A stretch of 43,840 nt of DNA, from the NCBI GenBank assembly GCA_025928655.1, contig JAICJC010000012.1, positions 1-43,840 on the forward strand, given 5' to 3'. Position numbers and translations under genes: made by a program. The notes under the pieces were generated by a model. The model had not been told where the DNA came from and did not search any database. It worked only from the letters and a program-made list of their open reading frames with translations. Below, piece after piece: positions 1-9,388 of the stretch. Source of the DNA: Thermoleophilia bacterium (GTDB lineage: Bacteria > Actinomycetota > Thermoleophilia > Gaiellales > JAICJC01). The stretch's first letter is position 1; each line of letters opens with the position of its first letter.

Positions 1-2
1 AT

Positions 3-82
3 TGTCAACTCGACGCTTCGCAACGTCGGCTTGGGCGGAGTCGCTCAGGACTGGCTGGGCACGCCGCAGTGGGCGCTCTCTC
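3..82 (+). CDS. Partial sugar ABC transporter permease fragment (MalF/UgpA-like), running off the window edge and broken at the G/C-rich tract
   Basis: Translation IVNSTLRNVGLGGVAQDWLGTPQWAL resembles the N-S-L-L-x-x-x-G-L...DWLGTPxxAL segment of carbohydrate ABC permeases. Confidence 0.4.
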
Positions 83-83
83 C

Positions 84-122
84 GGGGGGCCGGGGGCCGG
101 GGGGCGGCCCCCCCCCCCCCCC
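84..122. repeat. G-run/C-run low-complexity tract with a 15-nt C homopolymer (108-122)
   Basis: Direct reading: GGGGGGCCGGGGGCCGGGGGGCGG followed by C15. Confidence 0.95.
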
Positions 123-138
123 ACGGCCATGGCGCGTC

Positions 139-1542
139 CTAGTTGCCGGCCGCCCAGGACGTGTAGTTCTGCAGGTCCGACGAGTGCAGCTTGCGCCACT
201 TCTCGATCACACTCTGGTACGTCTGTGCCGCTTGATCGACCGTCATGTCGCCACCCAGCAGGCCCTGGAACACGACGAAGTTACCGTTCACGTCGAGATC
301 GGTGGGGTAGTAGTTGGCGGGGTAGTTGACGTTCTTCTGCGCCAGCCAACCGAGCATCTCCTTGTCGGTCTCGGACGTGACGTGGGAGCCGCTCCAGCGG
401 TCGTCCGCGGGGAAGATGCCCGTCATCGCGTAGAGCGAGTCGAGGTTCTTGGGCTCGTGCATGAAGGCCATGAAGTTGCCCGCAACCTCCGGGTGGGCGG
501 ACCACCGTGTGACCTGGAAGCCGTTACCGGTGTTGACGAGGGAGTCGGCGTAGGCGGCGGTGCCAAACACCGGCGGCTTCATCACGCCCACGCTGGCGCC
601 GGCCTTGTCCATCGCGATGATCGTCTGCTGCACGCCCGGCGTCCCGAAGACCATCGCCGCCTTCCCGGCCTGGAACTTTGCGAGACCGTCCCCGAAGTTC
701 AGGGAGTTGACGTCGTTGTTGACGTAGGGCTTGAGCTCGGCCGCCTTCTCGATCCATGACTTCCACAACTGGCCTGTGAAGTCGCCGTTCGGAGTCATCT
801 TGATCAGGTCGTTGTAGTTCGAGAACACCTGCTTCTGGAACGTGGCCGAGCCGAGGATCTCACCGCCGAACCCGTCCTTCAGTCCGAGCTCGATCGGCTG
901 GATCCCGGCCGCCTGGAGCTTCTTGCAGGCCGCGATGAAGGCCGTCCAGGTGGTCGGCGGGTTCGACGGATCAAGGCCGGCCTGCGTGAACAACTTCTTG
1001 TTGAAGACCAGCGGGTAGACAAACCGGTAGAGCGGATAGTCCCAGGACTTGCCCTGCCACTCGGTCTCCGACACGTTCGGCACGTGGCCGATGTCGGCGG
1101 TCGACAGCACTGCCTGGTTGGGGACGGTGCAGCCGCCCCAGGCCTGCTCCAGTGACCAGGTTCCCGACCAGTTGTACCAGAGGTCTGGGCCCGACTGTCC
1201 CTTGCACGCGATCGACTGGGTCTGGGTCCAGTTGGCTGTCGACTGGACCACCTGCTTGACGGTCACGTTGGGGTGAAGCGTCTGGTAGTCGGCGATAATC
1301 TTCTTCATCCAGGCCTGGATGCCCGGCACCTCCTGATCGCCCAGCCACCACATCGTGATGGTGACGTTCCCGGCCTTGGATACGGCGTAGTCGCTGCCGA
1401 GGGCCGACGACCCCGAGCCGCCGCCCCCGCCTGCCGTGCCGCTGCTCGATCCGGAACTGCCGCCGCACCCGGCACCCAGGAGGGCGAGCGTGAGCACACC
1501 CACCACCAGCGCCGGAAGCATCACCGTCTTGAACCGCGTCAT
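139..1542 (-). CDS. Carbohydrate ABC transporter substrate-binding lipoprotein (family 1)
   Basis: 467 aa ORF; lipobox LLGAGCGG; ITMWWLGDQEVPGIQAWMKKIIADYQTLHPNVTVK typical of sugar-binding proteins; GGGAGGG Shine-Dalgarno upstream. Confidence 0.9.
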   Translation of the reverse strand: MTRFKTVMLPALVVGVLTLALLGAGCGGSSGSSSGTAGGGGGSGSSALGSDYAVSKAGNVTITMWWLGDQEVPGIQAWMKKIIADYQTLHPNVTVKQVVQSTANWTQTQSIACKGQSGPDLWYNWSGTWSLEQAWGGCTVPNQAVLSTADIGHVPNVSETEWQGKSWDYPLYRFVYPLVFNKKLFTQAGLDPSNPPTTWTAFIAACKKLQAAGIQPIELGLKDGFGGEILGSATFQKQVFSNYNDLIKMTPNGDFTGQLWKSWIEKAAELKPYVNNDVNSLNFGDGLAKFQAGKAAMVFGTPGVQQTIIAMDKAGASVGVMKPPVFGTAAYADSLVNTGNGFQVTRWSAHPEVAGNFMAFMHEPKNLDSLYAMTGIFPADDRWSGSHVTSETDKEMLGWLAQKNVNYPANYYPTDLDVNGNFVVFQGLLGGDMTVDQAAQTYQSVIEKWRKLHSSDLQNYTSWAAGN

Positions 1543-1700
1543 CTTGTCCCTCCCGGGTCCCGGGCGCGCCCGCGCCTGGTAGGCTCGTCATCGCGCTCAT
1601 CAACCGTTTGACTTTCACAGTGTGAAAACTGATTTGTCCCTGTGATAGTCCTATCACGAAGGCTCCAAACCGGTCAAGAGTCGCGGCCGCCTTCCCCGCC

Positions 1701-1979
1701 ATGGAATTTCTCGTCACCATCCACGTGAACATTCCGCCCGACATGCCGGACGGGCAGAGGCGGGAGCTGGTCGAGGCCGAGGCCGTCCGGGGCCGGGAGT
1801 TGATCGAGCAAGGGCGGCTCGTCAGGATCTGGCGGCTCCCCGGGCGACTGGCGAACATCTCCCTCTACCGCTGCCGGGACGCGACCGAACTGCACGACCT
1901 CATCACCTCGCTGCCGATGCATCCGTGGTTCGAGGTCGCGGTCGAGGCGCTCGCGATCCATCCGCTCGAGGGCCCCTAG
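1701..1979 (+). CDS. Muconolactone delta-isomerase-like protein
   Basis: MEFLVTIHVNIPPDMP...E...RGRELIEQGRLVRIWRLPGRLANISLYRCRDATELHDLITSLPMHPWFEVAVEALAIHP matches the CatC family. Confidence 0.85.
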   Translation: MEFLVTIHVNIPPDMPDGQRRELVEAEAVRGRELIEQGRLVRIWRLPGRLANISLYRCRDATELHDLITSLPMHPWFEVAVEALAIHPLEGP

Positions 1980-2000
1980 TCAATCGAGGCCCTACTGAAG

Positions 2001-2768
2001 ATGGCGACAGCACCCGGCGAAGGCGGCCCACTGTTTGGTGATCCGGCGGACGATCTGACCACTGCGTCATGGCCTCATCTGGCCCGCCTCCTCCAGCCGC
2101 TCTCCTGGTTCGCGTTCGTCATGGGATTCGTGCTCATCGCCATCGCGATCGTCGGGCCGGTCTACGAGCCATGGGAAGCCCCGCCGCAGGAGCCGCTCAC
2201 CGGGTACTTCAACGGCCAGCAGTGGCTCGAGAACTGGTTTCTCGCGATCATGTACGCCGGTACCGGTGTGGGGGCGATCCTCCTGCCCTTCGCGTTGCTC
2301 CGCAACACGTTCAGCGAGGCTCGCGGAGTACTTCGCGTGATCGGGGTGTGCTGGCTGGTGACCGGTGCCATCTGGGCCGGATTCGGGACGCTCAACTACT
2401 TCACGCACATCGGGCTGACGATCAACACCTACAACGCCTCGACGAGCCAGGGCGGGAATCCTGCAGCTTCCGGCGGCACGCGTGCGGAGGCGTCGTCTGC
2501 CCTCGACACCAGTCATGACACGATCAGCCCTAGGCGGAAGGCCTGTCGGCATAGGGGCGCCAGAACGGCATCCCAGGGGGATCTCGGCGGGCGTGTCGCG
2601 GTCCCGTCCGGCAACGGTGACGGGTCGGCTGGGCTGCGTTCGCTCACGCAACCCTTTACGCGGGTTGAGTGTCGTGGTCGCATATCTCGTCGGGGCATGC
2701 GCAAGTCCTCGGCTTCGCTTCGCGTCGTTGTGGGGATGGGTCGATTGCTCGATCCGATGCGGGGTTGA
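2001..2768 (+). CDS. Hypothetical membrane protein, several TM helices; C-terminal third low-complexity and possibly decayed
   Basis: Hydrophobic segments in the first ~150 codons; the tail after ~2460 is Arg/Ser-rich and not membrane-like. Confidence 0.55.
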   Translation: MATAPGEGGPLFGDPADDLTTASWPHLARLLQPLSWFAFVMGFVLIAIAIVGPVYEPWEAPPQEPLTGYFNGQQWLENWFLAIMYAGTGVGAILLPFALLRNTFSEARGVLRVIGVCWLVTGAIWAGFGTLNYFTHIGLTINTYNASTSQGGNPAASGGTRAEASSALDTSHDTISPRRKACRHRGARTASQGDLGGRVAVPSGNGDGSAGLRSLTQPFTRVECRGRISRRGMRKSSASLRVVVGMGRLLDPMRG

Positions 2769-2816
2769 TGCACCGGACAGGTCACGGGGATCCATTCGTC
2801 GCGAACGCCACCAAGT

Positions 2817-3278
2817 ATGATCACGACCGTGGGAGGAGACCGAAATGAGGGAGGACCGGTCGTCATCGCCACTGACGGCTCCGAATCCGCCGACCAGGCT
2901 GTTGCCGCCGGCATGAGGGTGGCGCGCACGCTCGGAAGCAAAGCTGTCCTCGTGTAGGTGCGGCCCTCGATCGGACCACTCGGCGAGCCGTACTACCAGG
3001 AGAAGCTGAGTGAGCAGCTGGCCTATGCCCGGGACGCTCTCGACCGGGCACAGGGCTTCGCCGGCCAGGCGAACTGTGAAGCGGATGAGGAGATCCTGGA
3101 GGGGCATGCCCCAGACCAGGTTGTCGAGCTTGCTCGTGCCCGAAACGCTCAATTGATCGTGGTCGGGTCGAGGGGACTCGGCGCCGTCACGGGCGCGTTG
3201 CTCGGCTCCGTCTCGAGCGCGATCATCCATCGGTCCGATCGCCCCGTGCTCGTCGTGCCGAGTGCCGCCGGGACGTAG
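2817..3278 (+). pseudogene. Universal stress protein (UspA family) interrupted by an in-frame TAG at 2955-2957
   Basis: PVVIATDGSESADQAVAAGMRVARTLGSKAVLV*VRPSIG...RNAQLIVVGSRGLGAVTGALLGSVSSAIIHRSDRPVLVVP; same frame on both sides of the stop. Confidence 0.85.
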
Positions 3279-3547
3279 CGGCTCTGCGTCGGCATGGCGA
3301 GAATCGCCTGACCGGAGACGGGCAGACGTCCTCCTCGACGTCCTCGGTGGCACGAACGAGCTCTCCATCGGGCGGAGTACGCGGCAGGGTCGGCCCGCCC
3401 GTCGTAGGCCTCGCTACGGACTCCCTCCCATGCGATTGGTGAGGTCGTCGATCGTCACGCCATGTCGCTCGTCGTCCGGGTGCTTCGGAATGCGGGGCTA
3501 CGGCGGCTTGCCGAACGAGCGTAGGGCCGCGAGGCTTTTGCGTTCCC

Positions 3548-4351
3548 TCAGGCGGTGAGGACGACGGCCGCGTCAGCCGTCGCGACCTGGAAGCTGAAGC
3601 TCTCCTCGAGGTAGAGGTTCACCGCATCGGTGTCGTGTCGTTCGTAGCCGATGGAAATATCTTGGCCGGCGTCGAACAGGAAGTCGCCGCCGCGCATGGT
3701 GACGACGATGGCCCCCTCAACACCGGGGGCCCATACGAGGGGGCCGCTGGCGATCGCCCGGAGGTGGTCGAGCAGCGGGTAGCCGCCGTGCTCGCTCGTC
3801 TCGAGGACGCGCGTGTGCGCGTCGGGGCCGAGAGCGATGCCGTAGGGGCCGCCGATTCCGGCGCATAGCAGGAGCTCGACGGCCTTGGCGACGTGGCGCG
3901 GGTAGCGTGTGCAGTCCGCGCCCAGCGTGATCGGTTCGTGGGTCGATGCTTCGGCAATGCCGGTCATCCCGGCTTCTGCCCACCCGTGGAGGACGGCGCG
4001 GTTCTCGGCCACCGCGAGGCGATGTGCGGCCGCGTCGAGCTCGCTCAGGTCGGCGTCGCGCGCGCCGCGCTCCGCATCGCGCAACTCGTCACGCGCGACT
4101 GTGAACGGCACGCGCAGCTCCGCGACTGCCAGAACACGGCGTCGCACCGCCTCGACGCCCTCGGCGGGCGCCTCGGGGATCGGCTGTGTGCGGCCGAGGT
4201 TCGTGGCGGAGTGCTCCCAGCCGTGCGGTCCGGCGAAGTCGACCAACCTCCGCGCTGCAAGCGCCGGCTCGAGGCGCTGGCGCGCCTCGTCGTCGATCAG
4301 CTTCCAGCCCGCGTCACTGATGGGCGCGTGCTCGCGCAGCAGGTGGCTCAT
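3548..4351 (-). CDS. Family 1 encapsulin shell protein (linocin M18/CFP29-like)
   Basis: MSHLLREHAPISDAGWKLIDDEARQRLEPALAARRLVDFAGPHGWEHSATNLGR...; start overlaps the upstream EncFtn stop (ATGA). Confidence 0.95.
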   Translation of the reverse strand: MSHLLREHAPISDAGWKLIDDEARQRLEPALAARRLVDFAGPHGWEHSATNLGRTQPIPEAPAEGVEAVRRRVLAVAELRVPFTVARDELRDAERGARDADLSELDAAAHRLAVAENRAVLHGWAEAGMTGIAEASTHEPITLGADCTRYPRHVAKAVELLLCAGIGGPYGIALGPDAHTRVLETSEHGGYPLLDHLRAIASGPLVWAPGVEGAIVVTMRGGDFLFDAGQDISIGYERHDTDAVNLYLEESFSFQVATADAAVVLTA

Positions 4352-4749
4352 GCGACCTCCTCGCGCAAGCTGCCGATGCCGAGGGAGACACCGCCCGTGA
4401 TCCGCTCGCCGCGGGCGGCGGCTCCCGCGACGGCGTCCTCCTCCGCCTTCTCGCCGTGCTCGACGATGTCGCCCTCCTGGAAGAGGATGCCGATCGCGAT
4501 CTCGCGCCAGAGCGGCGTCCGCCGAAGGAGGAACTCGAGGTCCATGCAGAAATGTTTGAACTCCTCACCCTGGGCGTCGCGCATGATGGCGCGCGCGGTG
4601 GCGTCGGGCTCCAGCGCAAGGCGCTGCTCGTACCAGCCGATCGCCTCCGCCTCCTCGGTGAGGGACGCACAAAGGCGGGCGAAGGTACGCGTCTCGGATG
4701 GCAGTTCGCTAGCCGGCTCGTGGTACTGGTCGAACCCCATGGCCGTCAT
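4348..4749 (-). CDS. Encapsulated ferritin-like cargo protein (EncFtn) with C-terminal encapsulin-targeting peptide
   Basis: EEAEAIGWYEQRLALEPDATARAIMRDAQGEEFKHFCMDLEFLLRR diiron motif; C-terminus GGVSLGIGSLREEVA matches the cargo-loading peptide LGIGSLR. Confidence 0.93.
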   Translation of the reverse strand: MTAMGFDQYHEPASELPSETRTFARLCASLTEEAEAIGWYEQRLALEPDATARAIMRDAQGEEFKHFCMDLEFLLRRTPLWREIAIGILFQEGDIVEHGEKAEEDAVAGAAARGERITGGVSLGIGSLREEVA

Positions 4750-4793
4750 CATCGCACGTAGAGGGTATTGCCGCCGCCTGCTAGCGTCCTGGA

Positions 4794-5714
4794 ATGTCCG
4801 CCGACTGGCCGGCCTTCTCCTATGAGGATTGGAGCGCGACCGCGGACACCGTCCACGCCCATGCACAGGCGCTGGGCAAGGTGGCGTTGGCCCTCGCGCC
4901 ACCCGAGCCGCAGCTTCAGCATTCTGCGCTGTTCCTGAGCGCACGGGGGATCGAGACAGCGCCGCTCCCGGCCGCCGATGGCTCTGGTGCTCTGGCCGTG
5001 GTGCTCGACCTGCGGGCCCACGAGACGCTGGTTGAACACAGCGACGGCCGTGCGGAGCGCGTGGGGCTGACACCGAACCGCGCGGTCGGCGACGTCACAC
5101 GGAACGTGTTGGAAGCGGTCCGGCGACTCGGTGGCGACGTCGAGATCAACCTGATCCCGCAGGAGGTCGCCTGGAGCATCCCGCTCGACCAGGACGATGA
5201 GCATCGCCGGTACGACCCCGTCCAGGTCGGTGCGTACTTCGCGGCTGCGACCCAGGCGGCGCTTGTGCTGGCGGAGGTTCGAGCCGCCTATCGGGGTCGA
5301 AAGACTCCCGTCAACGCGTGGTGGGGCTCGTTCGACCTCGCGGTCAACTTCTTCTCCGGCCGCTCGGCCGCCCCGCCCTCGGAAGCGTTCATTCCGCGCA
5401 ACTCGATGGATGCCGAGGAGATCGCAGTCGGATGGTGGCCCGGCGACCCGCGCCACCGCGGCGCCGCCTTTTACGCCTACGCCCACCCGGCACCAGCCGG
5501 ATTCGCGTCGGCCACCCTCGAGCCCGACATCGCCCGCTGGGACGGCGACCTCGGCGAGTTCATCCTCGAGTGGGACGACCTCCGCACCACCCCGGACCCG
5601 CGCCAAGCTGCCGTCGACTTCGCCTTCTCGGCGTTCCGTCACGCCTGCGATGCGTGCGGATGGGATCCGTCCCTCGCCGCAACCGCCGAGGGAAGGCCGC
5701 CGCCCGTCGCATGA
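4794..5714 (+). CDS. DUF5996 family protein
   Basis: WPAFSYEDWSATADTVHAHAQALGKVALALAPPEPQ...RVGLTPNRAVGDVTRNVL; TAGCGT -10-like hexamer 6 nt before ATG. Confidence 0.8.
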   Translation: MSADWPAFSYEDWSATADTVHAHAQALGKVALALAPPEPQLQHSALFLSARGIETAPLPAADGSGALAVVLDLRAHETLVEHSDGRAERVGLTPNRAVGDVTRNVLEAVRRLGGDVEINLIPQEVAWSIPLDQDDEHRRYDPVQVGAYFAAATQAALVLAEVRAAYRGRKTPVNAWWGSFDLAVNFFSGRSAAPPSEAFIPRNSMDAEEIAVGWWPGDPRHRGAAFYAYAHPAPAGFASATLEPDIARWDGDLGEFILEWDDLRTTPDPRQAAVDFAFSAFRHACDACGWDPSLAATAEGRPPPVA

Positions 5715-5854
5715 GTGCTCGAGCGATGACCGGATGTACTCCTCGGCAATCGCACCGTTCCGCCATCCGGCCACGGTCACCATGCGTTCGCCGTTCGCGA
5801 GCGCGCCGCCGACGCACGTCGACGCGCGCCCACCACACCGACGAGCGTCCGAGC

Positions 5855-5870
5855 GTCCCGCCGGCGGGAC
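5855..5870. repeat. 16-bp perfect palindrome GTCCCGCCGGCGGGAC, copy 1
   Basis: Direct reading; identical to 14406-14421. Confidence 0.9.
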
Positions 5871-6096
5871 ACTCGCGTCCGTCGCGGTCACCGACCGGCC
5901 GGCGCCAGCGCAGCCGCATCGTGGCCTCGTCGATGCGGCTGGAGCGCGTCGTGCGCGGGCACTGCGGGCAGCTGGTAGGGCAGTGGATGTCGAACGGTGC
6001 CGGACGACCAGGTGATCATCGCCGACGGCGGTGTTCGGCTGTCGGCGACGCCGTTGGTGTCGGGCTCATCGCCCGAGGACTTCGTCCACCTCGGGC

Positions 6097-7070
6097 TTAC
6101 AACCAGCCGACCCGCTTGAGGTGCCACCACAGGCCGAATACGACGGCGATCATCAGCGCGAGCGCGAGCGGATAGCCGATCACCCAGCCGAGCTCGGGCA
6201 TGTGCCGGAAGTTCATCCCGTAGATGCCGGTGATGATCGTCGGCACGACCGCGATCGCCGCCCACCCGGACAGCTTTCTGGACGACCACGTTCTGGCGCA
6301 CGGAGACGGCGGCCAGGTTGGCATTCAGGAGCGCGTCCAGGACCTGGCCGAGCTGGACGGCTTCCTCGTACAACCGGTGGACGTGGTCGCCGATGTCGCG
6401 GAAGAGCGGCCTCAGCTGCTCCGGTACGGGGGTTGAGGTACCCTGCTCGAGCTCGTCTGTGGGGCCGAGCAGCGGGTACAGCGCCCGCGCCAGCCGCACA
6501 ACTTCGCGCCGCATCAGGTAGATGCGCTGACCCTGCTCGGACTCGCCCCCGAAGAGTGTCTGCTCGACGTTCTCGAGGGCGTCCTCGAGCCGGTCGAACG
6601 CCGGCTCGTAGGCATCGACGACCTCGTCGAGAACAGCCCATGCAACCGCAAACGGCCCCAACCGGGCGGTGTCGGGATGCGGCATCCAGGCGCTCCCGCG
6701 CGGCGGCCAGCGCAGCCGGTGCCTGCCAGCCGGTCACGACGGCATGCCGCTCGCCCAGGAAGATGTCGAGCTCTCCGAACTCGACCGCCGATCGGCCCTC
6801 GTCCTGAGTGACTGTCTTGACCACGAGGAAGCTGTCGTCGCCGTACTGCTCGAGCTTCGGGCGCTGGTGCCCCTCCTGCGCGTCCTCGACCGCCGGAGCC
6901 GGCAGGTCGAACGCCGTCCGCGCCTGCTCGAGTTCCTCCGCGCTCGGGTCAGCCAGAGACATCCACACGTACCCGGGACCCTCTTGTGCGCGGCGCCGCG
7001 CCTCATCGAGGTTCAGCGGGTCATCATCCTGGCGCGCTCCGTCCACGTAGTGGGCGCTGTCGGCGATCAA
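6097..7070 (-). pseudogene. CorA-like magnesium/cobalt transporter split over three frames
   Basis: N-terminal frame MIADSAHYVDGARQ...ARERLDA, middle frame PHPDTARLGPFAVAWAVLDEVVDAYEP...VSVRQNVVVQK, last frame LSGWAAIAVVPTIITGIYGMNFRHMPELGW...; GMN motif present; breaks near 6684 and 6276. Confidence 0.9.
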
Positions 7071-7144
7071 TGAAGGCGCCTTGCAGCCAAGGGGCCATTG
7101 TCGTCCGGGCGCCGGACAGAATCGGCGCGGCCGCCGGGACCCGG

Positions 7145-7726
7145 TTACGTCTCGTCAGGGCTCGTGCACACGGCGGAAATGTCGGCGCCTATCCGAACCT
7201 CGTCGGCGACGGTCACTCCGCCAGACTCCAGGAAGCGCTGCCAGCGGAGCGCGAAGTCGCTTCGGCTGACCGTACCCCGCACCTCGAGTCCGACCCGAGC
7301 CGTGCCGCTCGGATCCTCGATGACGCCGTGCACCGTCACCTCGAGCGTCACGGGTCGCGTCTCGCCGTGCATCGAGAGGTTGCCGGTAACCCGGTAGTCC
7401 CCGCGGTCGACGTGCTCGATTCGCGTGGACTCGAAGTCGATCGTTGGGTTGTGCTCGGCGTCGAAGAAGTCAGCGGAGCGGAGGTGAGCGTCGCGCCGCG
7501 GCTCGTTGGTGTCGATCGACGCTGTCTTCACCGAGCCCCGTACCTTCGAGTCGTGGTAGTCGGGCGACGCCTCGATTGTGCCCTCGAACTCGTCGAAGTG
7601 GCCGCGGACCGTCGAGACCATCATGTGCTTGACGCGGAACTCCACCGACGAGTGCGCTGGGTCGATACTCCATATGCCTGTCGGCACTCTGATGATGCCC
7701 TGGTCGGTCGCGATCTGCGTCGCCAT
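7145..7726 (-). CDS. YceI family protein
   Basis: GIWSIDPAHSSVEFRVKHMMVSTVRGHFDEFEGTIE...YRVTGNLSMHGETRPVTLEV. Confidence 0.95.
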   Translation of the reverse strand: MATQIATDQGIIRVPTGIWSIDPAHSSVEFRVKHMMVSTVRGHFDEFEGTIEASPDYHDSKVRGSVKTASIDTNEPRRDAHLRSADFFDAEHNPTIDFESTRIEHVDRGDYRVTGNLSMHGETRPVTLEVTVHGVIEDPSGTARVGLEVRGTVSRSDFALRWQRFLESGGVTVADEVRIGADISAVCTSPDET

Positions 7727-7769
7727 CGGTCTCCCTCCCGGGTGAGCAGGTGCTCTGAGATGTATGACT

Positions 7770-9020
7770 CTACCCGGCGGGTCGGTCCCTCGGCCGACGC
7801 ACCGCTACGGCAGGCTGGCGGTAGACCTCTCCGGCGCGCATCACGAAGTCGACCTGGGCGGTGGCGGCGATGTCGTCGAGCGGGTTGCCCGGCATGGCGA
7901 CGATATCCGCGCAGGCGCCGGCTTTGATGACGCCGATGTCGTCACGGGCGAGGAGCCGGGCGGCGACGGAGGTGCCGGCCATGAGGGCTCGGAGCGGGCT
8001 CAGGCCGGCGTCGACCATCGCTTGGAACTCGAGGATGCCGTGGCTGAAGGGGAACATGCCGCAGTCGGTGCCGAAGGCGACGCTCGCGTCGCTGGCCGCG
8101 ACGAGCCGTTGCGACTCGACGATCTGCTTGTTGTCCCGGCTGAACTTCCAGATCGCTTGACACGGCAGGGTGCCCGCCTGGAGCTCGCCGAGATCCTCCT
8201 GGGTCATCTGCATGGTGGGAACGATGAAGGTGTCGCGGCCCGTCGCCATGTCGACGGCCTCCTCGTCGATCAGATAGGCGTGCTCGAGGCTGCGGGCGCC
8301 GAAGCGAATCGCCTGCTTGCACGCATCAGCGGCGCCGGTATGCACCGCGACCGGCATTCCGAGCAGTTTGGCGGTCGAACAGAGCGCCTCCATCTCGTCG
8401 TCGAACCACGTAGGACGCGCAGGATCGTCGCCGACGCTGAAATAGCCGCCGGCGTTGGCGGTCTTGATCCAGTCAGATCCGAAGGCGTGCTCACGGCGCA
8501 CCAGCCTGCGGATTTCCGCGACGCTGTCCGCCAGCGCCGACACCGGAAGATCCCAGCGTGGGGCATAGAACCCTCGCAGATCGCCGTGGCCGGCCGAGGC
8601 GCTGATGATGTGTGCGGCGACGATCAGCCGCGGCCCCAACATCAGCCCGGCGTTGAGAGCATTCCGCAGGTCAACCGTCGGGAACTCCGGGTCCATGCTG
8701 CCGAGATCGCGCAGAGTCGTGAATCCGTACCCCAGGTACTCGCGTGCGAGGCTGAGCCCTTTCAACGCCTTCGCAGCGGTGGACGCGAGCGTCTGTCGGG
8801 CGAGGTCGGAGGCGTCCATCGTGAGGTGTACGTGCGTGTCGATGAACCCGGGGCTGACCGTTCGCCCGGACAGGTCGATCACGTCGGCATCCGCAGGGCG
8901 CTGCACCGAGCGGCCGACCTCGGCGATCGCGCCGTCGCGGACCAGAATCTCAGTCCGACCGGCGAGCTCCTCGGAAACGCCGTCGAACAGAGCTCCGCCC
9001 ACCAGCAGCGACGCGGCCAC
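7770..9020 (-). CDS. Amidohydrolase family protein (imidazolonepropionase/prolidase-like)
   Basis: VSPGFIDTHVHLTMD...GFTTLRDLGS...VAVHTGAADACKQAIRFGARSLEHA...AFGTDCG...ACADIVAMPGNPLDD. Confidence 0.92.
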   Translation of the reverse strand: MAASLLVGGALFDGVSEELAGRTEILVRDGAIAEVGRSVQRPADADVIDLSGRTVSPGFIDTHVHLTMDASDLARQTLASTAAKALKGLSLAREYLGYGFTTLRDLGSMDPEFPTVDLRNALNAGLMLGPRLIVAAHIISASAGHGDLRGFYAPRWDLPVSALADSVAEIRRLVRREHAFGSDWIKTANAGGYFSVGDDPARPTWFDDEMEALCSTAKLLGMPVAVHTGAADACKQAIRFGARSLEHAYLIDEEAVDMATGRDTFIVPTMQMTQEDLGELQAGTLPCQAIWKFSRDNKQIVESQRLVAASDASVAFGTDCGMFPFSHGILEFQAMVDAGLSPLRALMAGTSVAARLLARDDIGVIKAGACADIVAMPGNPLDDIAATAQVDFVMRAGEVYRQPAVAVRRPRDRPAG

Positions 9021-9029
9021 GGACCAGAA

Positions 9030-9378
9030 GCTAGCACCCGGCGCTTCGAGGCGAACTCGTCGTCGCCGAGGGAGGACTGCTGGGTGCCGGCGGCCACGGT
9101 CAGGGTGTCGTACGGAACCGTCGACTCTCGTCACCGTGCGCGCGTCGAGATCGACGTCCATGACATCGTCGAGCATGACCGTGGCATTGCGCCGTTGGCG
9201 AAGGACCACCGCGGATCGGCGGCGCGATCGCGCCCTCCGAGGATCCCTTCCGCGACCTGGTAACAAGCGGCTGGAACAAGTGGTACGGGTTGCGATCTAC
9301 GACCGCGACGGCGACCGGTGCGCCCGGCCGGAGTTGCTTCGCGGTGACCAACACGCCGAAGCCCGCGCCCGGCGTCGA
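9030..9378 (-). pseudogene. N-terminal remnant of type II NADH dehydrogenase (NDH-2)-like FAD oxidoreductase, in three frames
   Basis: GAGFGVLVTAKQLR...VVDRNPYHLFQPL, then SEGAIAPPIR, then LRQRRNATVMLDDVMDVDLDARTVTR, then VPYDTLTVAAGTQQSSLGDDEF; no downstream domain. Confidence 0.75.
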
Positions 9379-9388
9379 GCGACTGCTC

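Noticed and set aside
2067-3368. 433-aa minus-strand ORF and similar long antisense ORFs (e.g. 4749-5891, 14709-15923, 20972-23431, 28509-30173, 30819-32186, 35141-36568)
   Set aside because: Shadow ORFs opposite or overlapping well-supported genes; Arg/Gly/Pro-rich, no recognisable domains, expected in high-GC DNA.
5714-5891. Possible recombinase C-terminal scrap on the minus strand (GERMVTVAGWRNGAIAEEYIRSSLEHS)
   Set aside because: Vaguely integrase-like but lacks catalytic RHxxR/Tyr context; not supportable.
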